Positions 10,595 to 19,300 of a DNA stretch of 64,000 nucleotides are shown here, piece after piece (positions within the stretch are counted from its first letter, which is position 1; the number at the start of each line of letters is the position of its first letter). The notes beneath the pieces are model-generated. The model saw nothing but the letters and a program-made list of their open reading frames with translations. It was not told the DNA's origin and did no database searches. The DNA comes from an uncultured Pseudodesulfovibrio sp. (lineage in GTDB: Bacteria; Desulfobacterota; Desulfovibrionia; Desulfovibrionales; Desulfovibrionaceae). The stretch spans positions 62,001-126,000 of the forward strand of contig NZ_OY760059.1 in the NCBI RefSeq assembly GCF_963662885.1, given 5' to 3'. A program made the position numbers and the translations under genes.

Positions 10595-10697
10595 GGACCC
10601 TAGAGCCCGTCTTCGGCGGCGAAGCGCGGGCCGGATCGCGTCTGCGAAGCAGACCTTCGATCTGGACAGCGAAAGCCGTCTACGGGCTCTTGGGTCC
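10595..10697. other. Cloverleaf-like structured intergenic element, 103 nt
   Basis: The ends are a long inverted repeat: 10,595-10,610 and 10,682-10,697 pair over 15 of 16 positions. Inside are CTTCG-GCGG-CGAAG (10,611-10,624), GTCTGC-GAA-GCAGAC (10,640-10,654) and a weaker CTTCG...CGAAAG arm (10,655-10,675). Together these give a closed multi-branch fold. No convincing reading frame covers it. It could be a non-coding RNA, a recombination or transposition end, or a repeat element. This is seen in sequence only; no family is recognised. Confidence 0.5.
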
Positions 10698-10731
10698 GCT
10701 GACGCGCGATCGCACCACAGCGCAGTTTTTG

Positions 10732-10763
10732 CTTCCTTTTTTCTGCGCCAGCAAAAAAGGAAG
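10732..10763. repeat. Perfect 11-bp hairpin with A/T arms
   Basis: CTTCCTTTTTT pairs with AAAAAAGGAAG around CTGCGCCAGC. With the elements above it makes 10,131-10,909 a gene-free, repeat-rich stretch. I see no supportable protein gene there; a 116-codon minus-strand frame across it is Arg-rich and has no ribosome-binding site. Confidence 0.6.
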
Positions 10764-10909
10764 TCGCTGTAAAAGCGAAATCCTAAAGTAAGGAATACAA
10801 CCAAAAATCCCGTCGCGGATGCGCGGACAATCAACCAAGCATAACAAGGCTCGCCGCAGGCGATACCCCACACACCCGCCTCAAAAACGCATTTGCCTTT
10901 TCATCTGGT

Positions 10910-10927
10910 GGAGGCTAGACAGCCTCC
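10910..10927 (+). promoter_or_regulatory. Hairpin covering the translation start of the DUF4911 gene
   Basis: GGAGGCT (10,910-10,916), loop AGAC, and AGCCTCC (10,921-10,927) form a perfect 7-bp stem that ends on the base before the ATG at 10,928. The left arm is the only Shine-Dalgarno-like sequence (GGAGG), so the stem would hide it. Confidence 0.5.
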
Positions 10928-11212
10928 ATGGCATCCCCGTCTCGTCGAAATCCCCGAAAAAGGATCTGTCCCCCTGCCCCGCAGTGGTCAGAGCGGACAT
11001 ACCTGCGCATCGACCCGAGCGACATCGGGCTCTTCCGGTTCCTGCTGGAAGGGTACGACAACCTCGGCGTGTTTACCGTGGTCAACAAGTTTAAGGGGAT
11101 TCTTCTGCTCCGCTACAGCCCGCATCTGGCCCGCGAGGTCCGCGCCTTTCTCAAGGCGGCGGCCACCGAGATAGAGCTGGAAGTCCTGCCCGCGCCCCTC
11201 AGGGAATCCTGA
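10928..11212 (+). CDS. DUF4911 domain-containing protein
   Basis: A 94-residue protein. Its recognisable domain starts near residue 24 (TYLRIDPSDIGLFRFLLEGY) and continues with FTVVNKFKGILLLRYSPH and REVRAFLKAA. This is the pattern I associate with DUF4911, a small domain common in Desulfovibrio with no known function. The first ~20 residues are basic and Pro-rich and unlike the domain. That raises the possibility that translation really starts nearer residue 20 at a non-ATG codon. The ATG at 10,928 directly follows a hairpin. Confidence 0.7.
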   Translation: MASPSRRNPRKRICPPAPQWSERTYLRIDPSDIGLFRFLLEGYDNLGVFTVVNKFKGILLLRYSPHLAREVRAFLKAAATEIELEVLPAPLRES

Positions 11213-11243
11213 TTCCGACGGACGGCCCGTTCTCGGAAGCCGA

Positions 11244-11621
11244 CTATTTCAGACCGATAATTCCGCGCTGCCCGATCGTCTTGATGAACGCGGTCACCGC
11301 CAGTTCAGCCTCGCGCGGCTGGACTTCATACGCTTTGGTGAACGCCTGGGCGATGTTCCGCACGGACCGCTCGCCGTCTATGTGCCGCCAGACAAAGGTG
11401 CCCATCTCGTCCAGCTCAACCGTCTTGGTCATGGGTTTGCCGTCCCACAGGCCGACCTTGTCTGCCAACCTGCCGAACCACGGCTTGATGGCCAGGGGAT
11501 AGGCCAGCCGGACCAGACCGTCTGGCAGTTCGGTGATCTCTACCGCCTCGTTGCGCACCGGGACCATGCCCAGGGCTTCGGCGCGGGATATGGTCGGCTC
11601 AGGCCGTTTCTTCCGGAACAA
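11244..11621 (-). CDS. PqqD-family protein (orphan)
   Basis: A 125-residue protein whose C-terminal ~80 residues match the PqqD fold (VELDEMGTFVWRHIDGE, then a winged-helix-like VRNIAQAFTKAYEV...). In known systems PqqD-type domains bind a precursor peptide for radical-SAM maturation. No radical-SAM gene or obvious peptide gene is next to it, so its partner is unknown. The start is a TTG at 11,621 with GGGAG eight bases upstream; it overlaps the end of the preceding gene by 23 bp, indicating translational coupling. Confidence 0.75.
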   Translation of the reverse strand: MFRKKRPEPTISRAEALGMVPVRNEAVEITELPDGLVRLAYPLAIKPWFGRLADKVGLWDGKPMTKTVELDEMGTFVWRHIDGERSVRNIAQAFTKAYEVQPREAELAVTAFIKTIGQRGIIGLK

Positions 11622-12528
11622 GGGTGAAGCTCCCGCAGATGTCGTTGAACGTGCATTCGGCCAGGGCCACTGTGCCCTCAGCCACGACCGCCAGCACGGC
11701 GTTGCCCGCCTCCGGGGTCCAGGCCCGGCCGATGGTGCGCACTTCCCGGCGCAGGGCCTTGCGCAGCAGCGATGACTTGGCCGCGCCCTGCCAGTCGATT
11801 CTGCCCGGACCGTTTTCCACGGGTACGGACTGCGGCGGCGCGTGGGTCAGCCGGTCGCGGCACCATGCCTCCAGCGTGGTCCCCTTGAGCAGCACCGAAG
11901 CCGGAGCGAAACGCTCGAAATCGAGATGCGTGCCCGGCCCCTTGCCCGCCGGGGCTCGGCCGCCGGATTTGCCCGAAGCGGGCCGCCACCAGGCCACCCG
12001 ATAGTGGCCGGGTTGAAACGAGAAGGTCTCCAGCGCGAAGTCGACAGGCACCCGCGCGGCCAGGCCGAATATGGCCCAGGGGACGGTCTTGCCGCCCGTG
12101 TAATCGCGCAGGGAGGCCAGGACTTCGGCGGCTACAGGCTCGTCTCCCTCGCGGCGAATGAAGAACTGGACCAGGCAGGCCAGCCCGGTGCCGGGATGGT
12201 GCAGGGCCGCGCCCAGCCCTCGGCTGCCGTCCGCCTGCCATAAAAAACTTTTGGCGCGCAGGCCGGACTCGGCCAGACGGTCCTCGGCCCGGGCCCAGGC
12301 TCCCGGAATCTCGGCAGCCTCGGCCTCCCGGACCACGGCGCCCTTGTTGCCCTTGGTCAGTTTCTTGAGATGCTTGTCAAAGGAGAAGGTCCCCTGAACC
12401 CGGTTCCACTTCAGTTCGCAAACCGGGCCGAGGCCATCCGCCAGGAGGAGCCCGTCGCGCTCAATGGCCGAGGGTTCCCAGTCGGAAGGGGCGGCCAGCC
12501 CGATCCCGTTCCAGGCGATATCGGCCAT
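11599..12528 (-). CDS. Hypothetical protein coupled to the PqqD-like gene
   Basis: A 309-residue cytoplasmic protein with no signal peptide or membrane helix. It begins MADIAWNGIGLAAPSDWEP and later carries two similar blocks: an internal ETFSFQPGHYRVAWWRP and a C-terminal segment with CTFNDICGSFTLVPEE. I recognise no family. Its ATG lies one base after the stop of the secreted-protein gene, and its end overlaps the PqqD-like gene. The three genes therefore form one tightly coupled unit in the order secreted protein, this protein, PqqD-like. Confidence 0.72.
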   Translation of the reverse strand: MADIAWNGIGLAAPSDWEPSAIERDGLLLADGLGPVCELKWNRVQGTFSFDKHLKKLTKGNKGAVVREAEAAEIPGAWARAEDRLAESGLRAKSFLWQADGSRGLGAALHHPGTGLACLVQFFIRREGDEPVAAEVLASLRDYTGGKTVPWAIFGLAARVPVDFALETFSFQPGHYRVAWWRPASGKSGGRAPAGKGPGTHLDFERFAPASVLLKGTTLEAWCRDRLTHAPPQSVPVENGPGRIDWQGAAKSSLLRKALRREVRTIGRAWTPEAGNAVLAVVAEGTVALAECTFNDICGSFTLVPEETA

Positions 12529-12529
12529 G

Positions 12530-13135
12530 CTAGCGCGGCACGTAGGCGTCCAGGGAGCCGATTTTCGTCATCCCCATCTTGCCCATGGAGCCCTTGCGCT
12601 GGGCCTTGTAGCACTCGAATTCCTCGTCCAACAGGGTCTCCTGGGTCATCTTGATGGACACCCCGGGCCGGATTTCCTTGTCGCGGCTCCACATGAGCAC
12701 CAAGGCGACGCGTCCGCCCTTGCCGTCCTCGAAGCGCCACTCCCAGGCGATGACGTTCTTGAAGGCATCACCCAGGTATTTGTCCGGTTTGCCAAAGCTC
12801 TGCTCGTAACGATCGTAGAGCCGGTTGAAGAGCCGCTGGCTGTGATCGTTGAACTTCAGTTTGATGCGCACCAGTCTGTCGCCGCCTGCGCAGTTGCCGA
12901 AGGCCAGGGTGCCGCCGCGCACGCCCGGCAGGTTCTCGGACTTGAGCTGAGACTCGGAGAGAAACGGCGCATCCGAGACAGGAATGGGCGCGCCTTCCTG
13001 GCAATAATCCTCATAACTCGCCATCGAGTCGCCCAGGGTGAAACCGGCCAGTGTGGTGGGATATCCATTGCCGGCCAGGGCAGGTGTCGCAAAAAGGACC
13101 GCCAGGACCAGAAACAGGAAACATGCTCTTCTCAT
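12530..13135 (-). CDS. Secreted hypothetical protein
   Basis: A ~201-residue protein with a clear Sec signal (MRRACFLFLVLAVLFATPALAG). The mature part has conserved-looking Cys (DYCQEG, FGNCAGG, FECYK) and many Trp/Tyr, suggesting a folded periplasmic domain with a disulfide. No family is recognised. I use the second ATG (13,135), because AGG lies eight bases upstream; the first ATG at 13,141 is too close to it. It is the first gene of the PqqD-like operon. Confidence 0.72.
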   Translation of the reverse strand: MRRACFLFLVLAVLFATPALAGNGYPTTLAGFTLGDSMASYEDYCQEGAPIPVSDAPFLSESQLKSENLPGVRGGTLAFGNCAGGDRLVRIKLKFNDHSQRLFNRLYDRYEQSFGKPDKYLGDAFKNVIAWEWRFEDGKGGRVALVLMWSRDKEIRPGVSIKMTQETLLDEEFECYKAQRKGSMGKMGMTKIGSLDAYVPR

Positions 13136-13245
13136 ATACATCGCCTATGTTTGTTTTTCAGCTTGTCCGTACTGTGGACACCACATATGGTTAAACAAGA
13201 TCAAGCCGATTGGCAAAGGAATAGGCAACAAACAGGGAAGGGCGA

Positions 13246-13338
13246 ATGCAAAACCAAACGGCCATGCCCGCATGGCGAACGTTGCTGTATTACGCGCTGG
13301 CCGTGGGCGGCGGCGCGGTATACGGCGGACAGGTCTGA
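13246..13338 (+). other. Short open frame ending in TGA, in frame with the PP2C phosphatase: leader peptide or severed N-terminus
   Basis: ATG at 13,246 follows a good ribosome-binding site (GGGAAGGG). Thirty codons read MQNQTAMPAWRTLLYYALAV then GGGAVYGGQV before TGA at 13,336-13,338. After PF the same frame enters MAWLPVWELG, the start used for the phosphatase. The peptide looks like the first membrane helix of that protein. A premature stop, a sequencing error, or a translationally coupled leader would each explain it. Confidence 0.5.
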
Positions 13339-13344
13339 CCGTTC

Positions 13345-14823
13345 ATGGCTTGGCTCCCGGTCTGGGAGCTCGGCGTAGTCATTCTCATCCCCATGGCCGT
13401 GGCCTGGGTCGTAAGGCCCTACGTCCAACGGCTGACGGTCGAGCGGGTCCCCCCTCTGCGCCGTCCCCTGCGCCAACTGCAAATGGACCTCGGCCTGTTC
13501 CTCGCCGCCGGGCTGGCCGCGGGCTTGATCCTCTTCGCCGTCTATAACTATCCGCTGCTCGAAAGTGGTCTCAAGCTGGTGCTGGGCCTTTTCACCGTTG
13601 GCCTGTTCGCCGGGCTGGACATGGGACTGGCCCGAGAACGGCAGGTCATACGCAGCGCGCTCGAGGGCGACGCCAGCTACGCCACGCCCTCCCGGCTCAT
13701 TTCCATGACCCGCAAATTCTCGGTTGTGGCCGTCCTTGTCATGAGCCTGAGCACGATCATCATCCTGCTGGTCATCATCCGCGACATCGGCTGGCTGGCC
13801 ACCCAGGACCTGAACCTCGAAACCCTGGACATGATCGGCCGCTCGGTTCTGGTGGAAATCCTCTTTGTCATGGGATTTCTCATCGTCATGCTCGTCAATC
13901 TCGTGATCTCCTACGCCAGAAACATGCGCATGGTCTTCGACGTCCAGACCGAGGTTCTGGAAAACGTCAGCCGGGGAGATCTGTCCCGGCGCGTGCCTGT
14001 GACCACGTCCGACGAGATGGGCGTCATCGCGGGCCACACCAACACCATGATCTCCCGTTTGCGGGAAGGCGTGCGCATGCGCGAAGGCCTGCTCATCGCC
14101 CAGGAGGTCCAGCAGCACTTCCTGCCCCAGTCCGCGCCCAGCATACCCGGTCTGGACATTGCGGGCGCGAGCCTGTTCTCGGACGAGACCGGCGGCGATT
14201 TCTTCGACTTCATTGAATGCGACCCGGACAACTGCGGCCAGCTGGCCGTAGCCGTGGGCGACGTCTCGGGACACGGCATCGGCGCGGCCCTGCTCATGAC
14301 CGCGGGCCGGGCCGTCATCCGCCAGAATGCGGCCACTCCGGGATCGGCTGCCGAAAGCATCCGCCGGGCCAACCTGCATCTGGCGCGGGACATCGGCGAC
14401 ACCGGGCGGTTCATGACCCTGTTTTTCATGACAATAGACCCGGCCGAGGCGAAAGTGAGCTGGGTAAACGCGGGCCAGCAGCCGCCGCAGTGCTACGACC
14501 CTGTGGCGGACACCTTCAGCGAACTCAAGGGCGTGGACATCCCTCTCGGGGTGGAGCCTGATTGGGAGTATCACGAACAGGCCATGGACCTTCTCGGACC
14601 GGGACAGATCCTGTGCATCACCACGGACGGCATCTGGGAAGCCCGGGCTCCGAACGGGAAGATGTTCGGCCGCGAACGGCTGCGGGGACTGATCCGGGCC
14701 AATAAGCACAAGAACGCTCAGGAGATTCTGGAGACCATCAGCCGGGAGGTTGTCGAGTTTTCCGGCAGCAACGGGCGCGAGGACGATCTGACCCTGGTCA
14801 TCATCAAGGGTTCCAAGCGCTGA
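13345..14823 (+). CDS. Membrane PP2C-type (SpoIIE/RsbU-like) serine/threonine phosphatase with HAMP domain
   Basis: The 492-residue protein has four membrane segments in the first ~195 residues and a HAMP linker around 195-250. A SpoIIE-type PP2C phosphatase domain from about 260 to the end follows, with GGDFFDF and VGDVSGHG contributing metal-binding Asp and GREDDLTLV near the C-terminus. Such proteins dephosphorylate anti-sigma-antagonist proteins in partner-switching pathways. No sigma-regulator genes are adjacent. The ATG used here has only a weak ribosome-binding site, whereas an in-frame ATG 33 codons upstream has a good one but is separated by a TGA. Confidence 0.85.
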   Translation: MAWLPVWELGVVILIPMAVAWVVRPYVQRLTVERVPPLRRPLRQLQMDLGLFLAAGLAAGLILFAVYNYPLLESGLKLVLGLFTVGLFAGLDMGLARERQVIRSALEGDASYATPSRLISMTRKFSVVAVLVMSLSTIIILLVIIRDIGWLATQDLNLETLDMIGRSVLVEILFVMGFLIVMLVNLVISYARNMRMVFDVQTEVLENVSRGDLSRRVPVTTSDEMGVIAGHTNTMISRLREGVRMREGLLIAQEVQQHFLPQSAPSIPGLDIAGASLFSDETGGDFFDFIECDPDNCGQLAVAVGDVSGHGIGAALLMTAGRAVIRQNAATPGSAAESIRRANLHLARDIGDTGRFMTLFFMTIDPAEAKVSWVNAGQQPPQCYDPVADTFSELKGVDIPLGVEPDWEYHEQAMDLLGPGQILCITTDGIWEARAPNGKMFGRERLRGLIRANKHKNAQEILETISREVVEFSGSNGREDDLTLVIIKGSKR

Positions 14824-14959
14824 CCGTCTGCCTGCCGGAAGCGTTTTTGACGGATATGTGATAACCGGGGACAAGTCCCTGTTTCCACTTGTTTCCGACA
14901 GCCCGAAACTATAAGATGAGATTGAACGAATCCAGCACGTTCGAATTGAAAGGAAATCA

Positions 14960-15619
14960 ATGCATAAACCGGAACGACTCATTTCGCTGCCGTTCTCGAA
15001 ATCTCTCGAGATCAGCTACAAGAGCCTGAAGGTCCGTTTTTTCCGCTCCATGATCACGGTGTCCAGCCTGGTCCTGGCCGTGTCGTTTCTGAGCTTCGTC
15101 CTGGTCAACCTGGACATCGCCTCGGGCATGCTTCTGCACGGAGGTCGGGAAGCGGCCCGGGCTCTCTCGCAGGCGGGCTACGACGTGGACCTGGCTCACG
15201 GGGCCGTAGCCATGTCGGCCAAGGAACGCTGGATCGTCATCCTGTCCCTGCTGGTCTGCACCGTGGGCATCATCAACGCCCAGCTCATGTCCGTGACCGA
15301 GCGCTTCTCCGAAATCGGAGTCATGAAGTGCCTGGGCGCCCTGGATTCCATGATCCTGCGCCTGTTCCTGATGGAGGCGGGCATGCAGGGGCTGGCCGGG
15401 GCCTTTACGGGCGCGATCCTGGGGTGCCTGTTTTCCCTGATGACCGGAGCCGTGCGCTTCGGCTTCGGGTCCCTGGCGAGCATCCCGCCGATCTCCCTGC
15501 TTGGTTCCGTGGGGTTGGCCACACTGGCGGGCTGCGGCCTGAGCCTGCTGGGCGTGCTCTACCCTGCCTGGCTCGCTGCGCGGATGGACCCGATCAAAGC
15601 CATCCGGGCGGAACATTAG
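14960..15619 (+). CDS. Short FtsX-like ABC permease subunit
   Basis: A 219-residue membrane protein with four predicted helices (about 30-54, 89-112, 138-161, 178-204). The FtsX/MacB core is visible in SVTERFSEIGVMKCLGALDS and the closing YPAWLAARMDPIKAIRAEH. The large extracytoplasmic loop between helices 1 and 2 of typical family members is reduced to ~35 residues, so this is a minimal half-permease. GAAAGGAA precedes the ATG. The LolD-type ATPase gene starts eight bases after its stop, so the two should form a transporter together with the giant permease downstream. Confidence 0.85.
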   Translation: MHKPERLISLPFSKSLEISYKSLKVRFFRSMITVSSLVLAVSFLSFVLVNLDIASGMLLHGGREAARALSQAGYDVDLAHGAVAMSAKERWIVILSLLVCTVGIINAQLMSVTERFSEIGVMKCLGALDSMILRLFLMEAGMQGLAGAFTGAILGCLFSLMTGAVRFGFGSLASIPPISLLGSVGLATLAGCGLSLLGVLYPAWLAARMDPIKAIRAEH

Positions 15620-15627
15620 GAGAATCC

Positions 15628-16392
15628 ATGAGTGAAGAGAAACGTACCATAGTCCGCGTCATCGGCGTGAAAAAGACCTTCACCATGGGCAAGGTCGAAC
15701 TCCAGGCCCTCAAGGGCGTGGACCTCGAGATATTTGCCGGAGAGTATATTTCCATCATGGGGCCTTCCGGCTCGGGCAAATCCACCCTGTTCAACATGAT
15801 CGGCGGCCTGGACAAGCCCACCGAAGGCAAGGTCTTCATCGACGAGGTGGACATCTCCCAGCTGGACGCCTTCGAACTGGCCTGGCTCCGCAACCGCAAG
15901 ATCGGCTACATCTTTCAGACCTTCAACCTCATCCCGGTGATGACCGCGCTGGAAAACGTCACCCTGCCCATGACCTTTGCGGGCATGAACGCTGACGACG
16001 CCCAGGACAAGGGCATCGAACTGCTCAAGCTGGTCGGCCTGGGCGAGCGTTTTCAGCACAAGCCTCTGGAGCTTTCCGGCGGCCAGCAGCAGCGCGTGGC
16101 CGTTGCCCGGTCCCTGGCCAACGACCCGTCCATCGTCCTGGCCGACGAGCCCACCGGCAACCTGGACCTGTCCACGGGCGAGGAGATCATCGAGCTGTTG
16201 CAGATGCTCTCCCAGGAACGCGGGGTCACGGTCATCTCGGCCACCCACGACTACAAGATGCTCAACGTGTCCGACCGTGTGGTCTGGGTGCGCGACGGTC
16301 AGGTGGACCGCGTCGAGAGACGCGAGGATATGGATATCTCCATAGGCGGCATCGGCGAGAAGCTGACCGGTCACAGGGAACCCGGTGCGTAG
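15628..16392 (+). CDS. ABC transporter ATPase, LolD/MacB type
   Basis: A 254-residue ATPase with Walker A GPSGSGKST at ~46-54, Q-loop FQTFNLIP, signature LSGGQQQR at ~150-157, Walker B VLADEPTGNLD at ~168 and switch His in SATHDYKML. The PTGNLDLSTG segment is typical of the LolD/MacB/FtsE subfamily that drives FtsX-type permeases in envelope tasks such as lipoprotein release. It has a C-terminal tail of ~25 residues beyond the usual end. AGGAGAA lies before the ATG at 15,628, and the next gene starts four bases after the stop. Confidence 0.93.
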   Translation: MSEEKRTIVRVIGVKKTFTMGKVELQALKGVDLEIFAGEYISIMGPSGSGKSTLFNMIGGLDKPTEGKVFIDEVDISQLDAFELAWLRNRKIGYIFQTFNLIPVMTALENVTLPMTFAGMNADDAQDKGIELLKLVGLGERFQHKPLELSGGQQQRVAVARSLANDPSIVLADEPTGNLDLSTGEEIIELLQMLSQERGVTVISATHDYKMLNVSDRVVWVRDGQVDRVERREDMDISIGGIGEKLTGHREPGA

Positions 16393-16395
16393 GCA

Positions 16396-19300
16396 GTGAC
16401 CCGGCGCGCACAGCATTTTTCAACCGCCATCCCGGCCGCCCTTCTGGCGCTCGGGCTGGTTTTGGCGACCGCCTGTCCGGCCCTGGCCGACGGGACGGCG
16501 TTCATGCGCGCCCTCAGTGCTCTGGGCGACCGCTCCCCGGGCAGCCCGGGTCTGGCCGAGGCCGCAAACATGGTCGAGGCCGAATTCCGGCGTTTCTTCC
16601 CTGAAGGAAACATCGGCCGACAGTCTTTCCACCTGCCCGTGCAGGTCCAGGAAGGCGCGGCCCTGAAGATCGCGGCCACCGGGCATGTGGAGCCCCTGCG
16701 CCAGCTTCGAGCCAACGCCCTGTCCCCCGGGGCCGTGGCCCCGCCGGGCATCAGCGGACCGCTGATCTATGTCGAGGGCGGACGCGTGGCCGATTTCGAC
16801 GGCCTGTCCGTCCAGGGTTCCGTGGTCCTCATGGACATGGACTCCGGCAAGAACTGGAACAACGCGGCCATGCTCGGCGCGCGCGCCCTGGTCTTCGTCG
16901 GCATGGGCGGCGACGGCGGTGCGGCCCCCAAGGCCCGCTTCCAGGACAAATTCGAACTGACCCCGGTGGACTTTCCCATCTTCTGGATATCCCGCGAGCG
17001 GGCAGAAGCCGTATTCGGGCAAGGTCTCCCGCAGGGCGGCCCGCGCGCTCTGGGCCAGGCCACGCTGACATCCAAGGGCAAGTGGCGCAACGAACGCCTG
17101 GAAAACATCTACTGCCGCATACCGGGGACCGACCCCGAGCTTTCCAAACAGACCGTCATCGTGGAGGCCTTCTACGACTCCACGGCCCTGGTTGAAGGCC
17201 ACTCCCCGGCCGCGGACGAAAGCGCGTCCATCGGCGGGCTCATGGATCTGGCCGCAGACCTGGCCGAACACCGGCCCAAGCGTTCGGTCCTGTTCCTGGC
17301 CACGGCCGGCAAATCCTCGGCCCAGGCGGGCATGCGCGAATTCACCTGGGCCCTGGTGACCAAGGGCAAAGTTCTCAAGGTCCGGCGCAACGAGCTGAAG
17401 CAACTGGTGGGCGACACCGAACGCACCCTGACCCTGTTGCGCTCGCCCGAGCCGCTCTCCCAGGCCAACCTGGCCGACCCGGCGGACGCGACCCTGCTCA
17501 AGAAGGCGCTCAAGGCCGTTGTCCGCAACCGCGAGGACGACATCACCGGCGAACTCATGCGCCTGCGCCTTTTGGCCGTGCCGCAGGACGGCGAGCGTGC
17601 CGAAGAGGGAACCGCCGACCAGGAGCGCATCCAGTCACTGGCCGAAGAGCGTATTCGGCTCAAGCGACTGACCTGGATCAGCTCAACGGTGGACGACTAT
17701 CCCCTGCCCCCCGAGGAACGGGCCGCACTGCGGCGGTTCTTCAAGCCCGCAGAGACACTGCGCTCGCAGGTCCTTGAGGACAGTTCGGGGCAACTCGACG
17801 ACATCGCCTCGGCCCGGGCCGTGCGCGACGCTCTGGGCGAAACGAGCATAGCGGCCCACGTCTCCCTGTTCCTCTCCTCCCACGGCGACGGCCTGGGCGG
17901 CTTCGATCAGGGTTTCCTCATCGACCTCAAGCCCGACGTCAACCGGACCGGCTTCTTCCGGCCCCTGGACACGGTCATGAAGAGCGCGGCCGAGCGCTTG
18001 AAGAAAACCGACGCACCCTCGGGCAAGCTGTTCCGGGACACGCTCAGACCAGGCAAACGGGCCTGGCAGAGCTATCTGCCCGACCAGCCCGAACTGGGCG
18101 GTGAACCCATGGCCCTGGCCGGTCTGCCCGGCTTCACCCTGGCCACGGTCCACGACGTGCGCCCGACCTGGGGCACCCCCTACGACCTTCCCGCTCGCGT
18201 GGACTTCGACTTTCTGGACCGCCAGTCCAGGCTGATCCGCACCCTGATCACGGCCCTGACCAACGAGCCCATCGCGGACGCGGGCAAACGGGACAAGAAT
18301 AATTTCGTTACCCTGGAGGGACGGGCCAATCTCCTGCGCAAGGGCGAGATCTTCCCGGACCGCCCGGGTACGGGACTGGTCGTCCTGGCCTTCCAGTGGC
18401 AGACGCGCAACTACGGCATGGTCGACACCCAGGGGAACTTCCGCATCCCCGGCCTGGCCAGCAAGAAGGTCAGCTACCACAAGGCCGTGGTCGAGGCCTT
18501 CCGGTTCAATGACGAGACCGGCCTTGCCGACTGGGCCATCGACAAACCCAAGACCGGCAAGGGCGCATACCGCGTCAAGCTCTCCCGGGCCGTGCAGGCC
18601 ACGGACCTGATCCTGTTCGCCTGCACCCAGACCACCCTGTTCGACATGTTCGAACCCCGGACCTTCAAGTACCTCTACCGGCCGACCCTCATAGACGGCC
18701 GGACCGAGGCCCCGCCCGTAAGCTATTGGTACAGCCGCCTCGACACCCGATCTTCGACTTTGGGGACCCTGTTCCTGGAACCGGACACCCCGATCAAGCT
18801 GACCCTGTCCGACACGGTTCTCGACAAGAAAGTCCTGCTGCTCAACGCTGACGGGGAACATCCGGACGGTCTCGGCTTTATCGCGCGCAAATGGCCGGTC
18901 ATTCCCCTGACCGAGTTCCGGGCCGCCCGCGACATGTGGGCCCTGCTCGGCCCGCGCATCGACAATCTGGAGGACAAGGGCATCGTCAACGAGCGCATCC
19001 GGCTGCTGCGCAGGCAGGGGGATCGCCAACTGGCCGACGCGGTACGCTACAGGGAAGCCAAACAGTGGGACAAGTTCATCGAGGCCTCCCGCGCGTCCCT
19101 GTCCAAGGCCAGCCGGGTGTACAACGACGTGGACAAGACCCAGCGGGACGTGCTCTTCGGCGTGCTCTTCTACGTGGCCCTGTTCGTGCCCTTTGCCTAC
19201 TGCATGGAGCGGCTCTTTTTCTCTTTCGTGGACATCAGGAAACGGATCGGGGCGTTTCTCGGCTTCCTGGTCCTGATCATCGGCATCATCTACCTGGTGC

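Noticed and set aside
10523..10873. 116-codon minus-strand frame in the repeat-rich spacer
   Set aside because: Arg/Ser-rich, no ribosome-binding site, and it crosses the cloverleaf and hairpins that explain the bases better.
13336..13338. TGA as selenocysteine codon in the PP2C phosphatase
   Set aside because: No clear hairpin follows within the usual distance and the family has no catalytic Sec at its N-terminus; a stop or sequence error is more likely.
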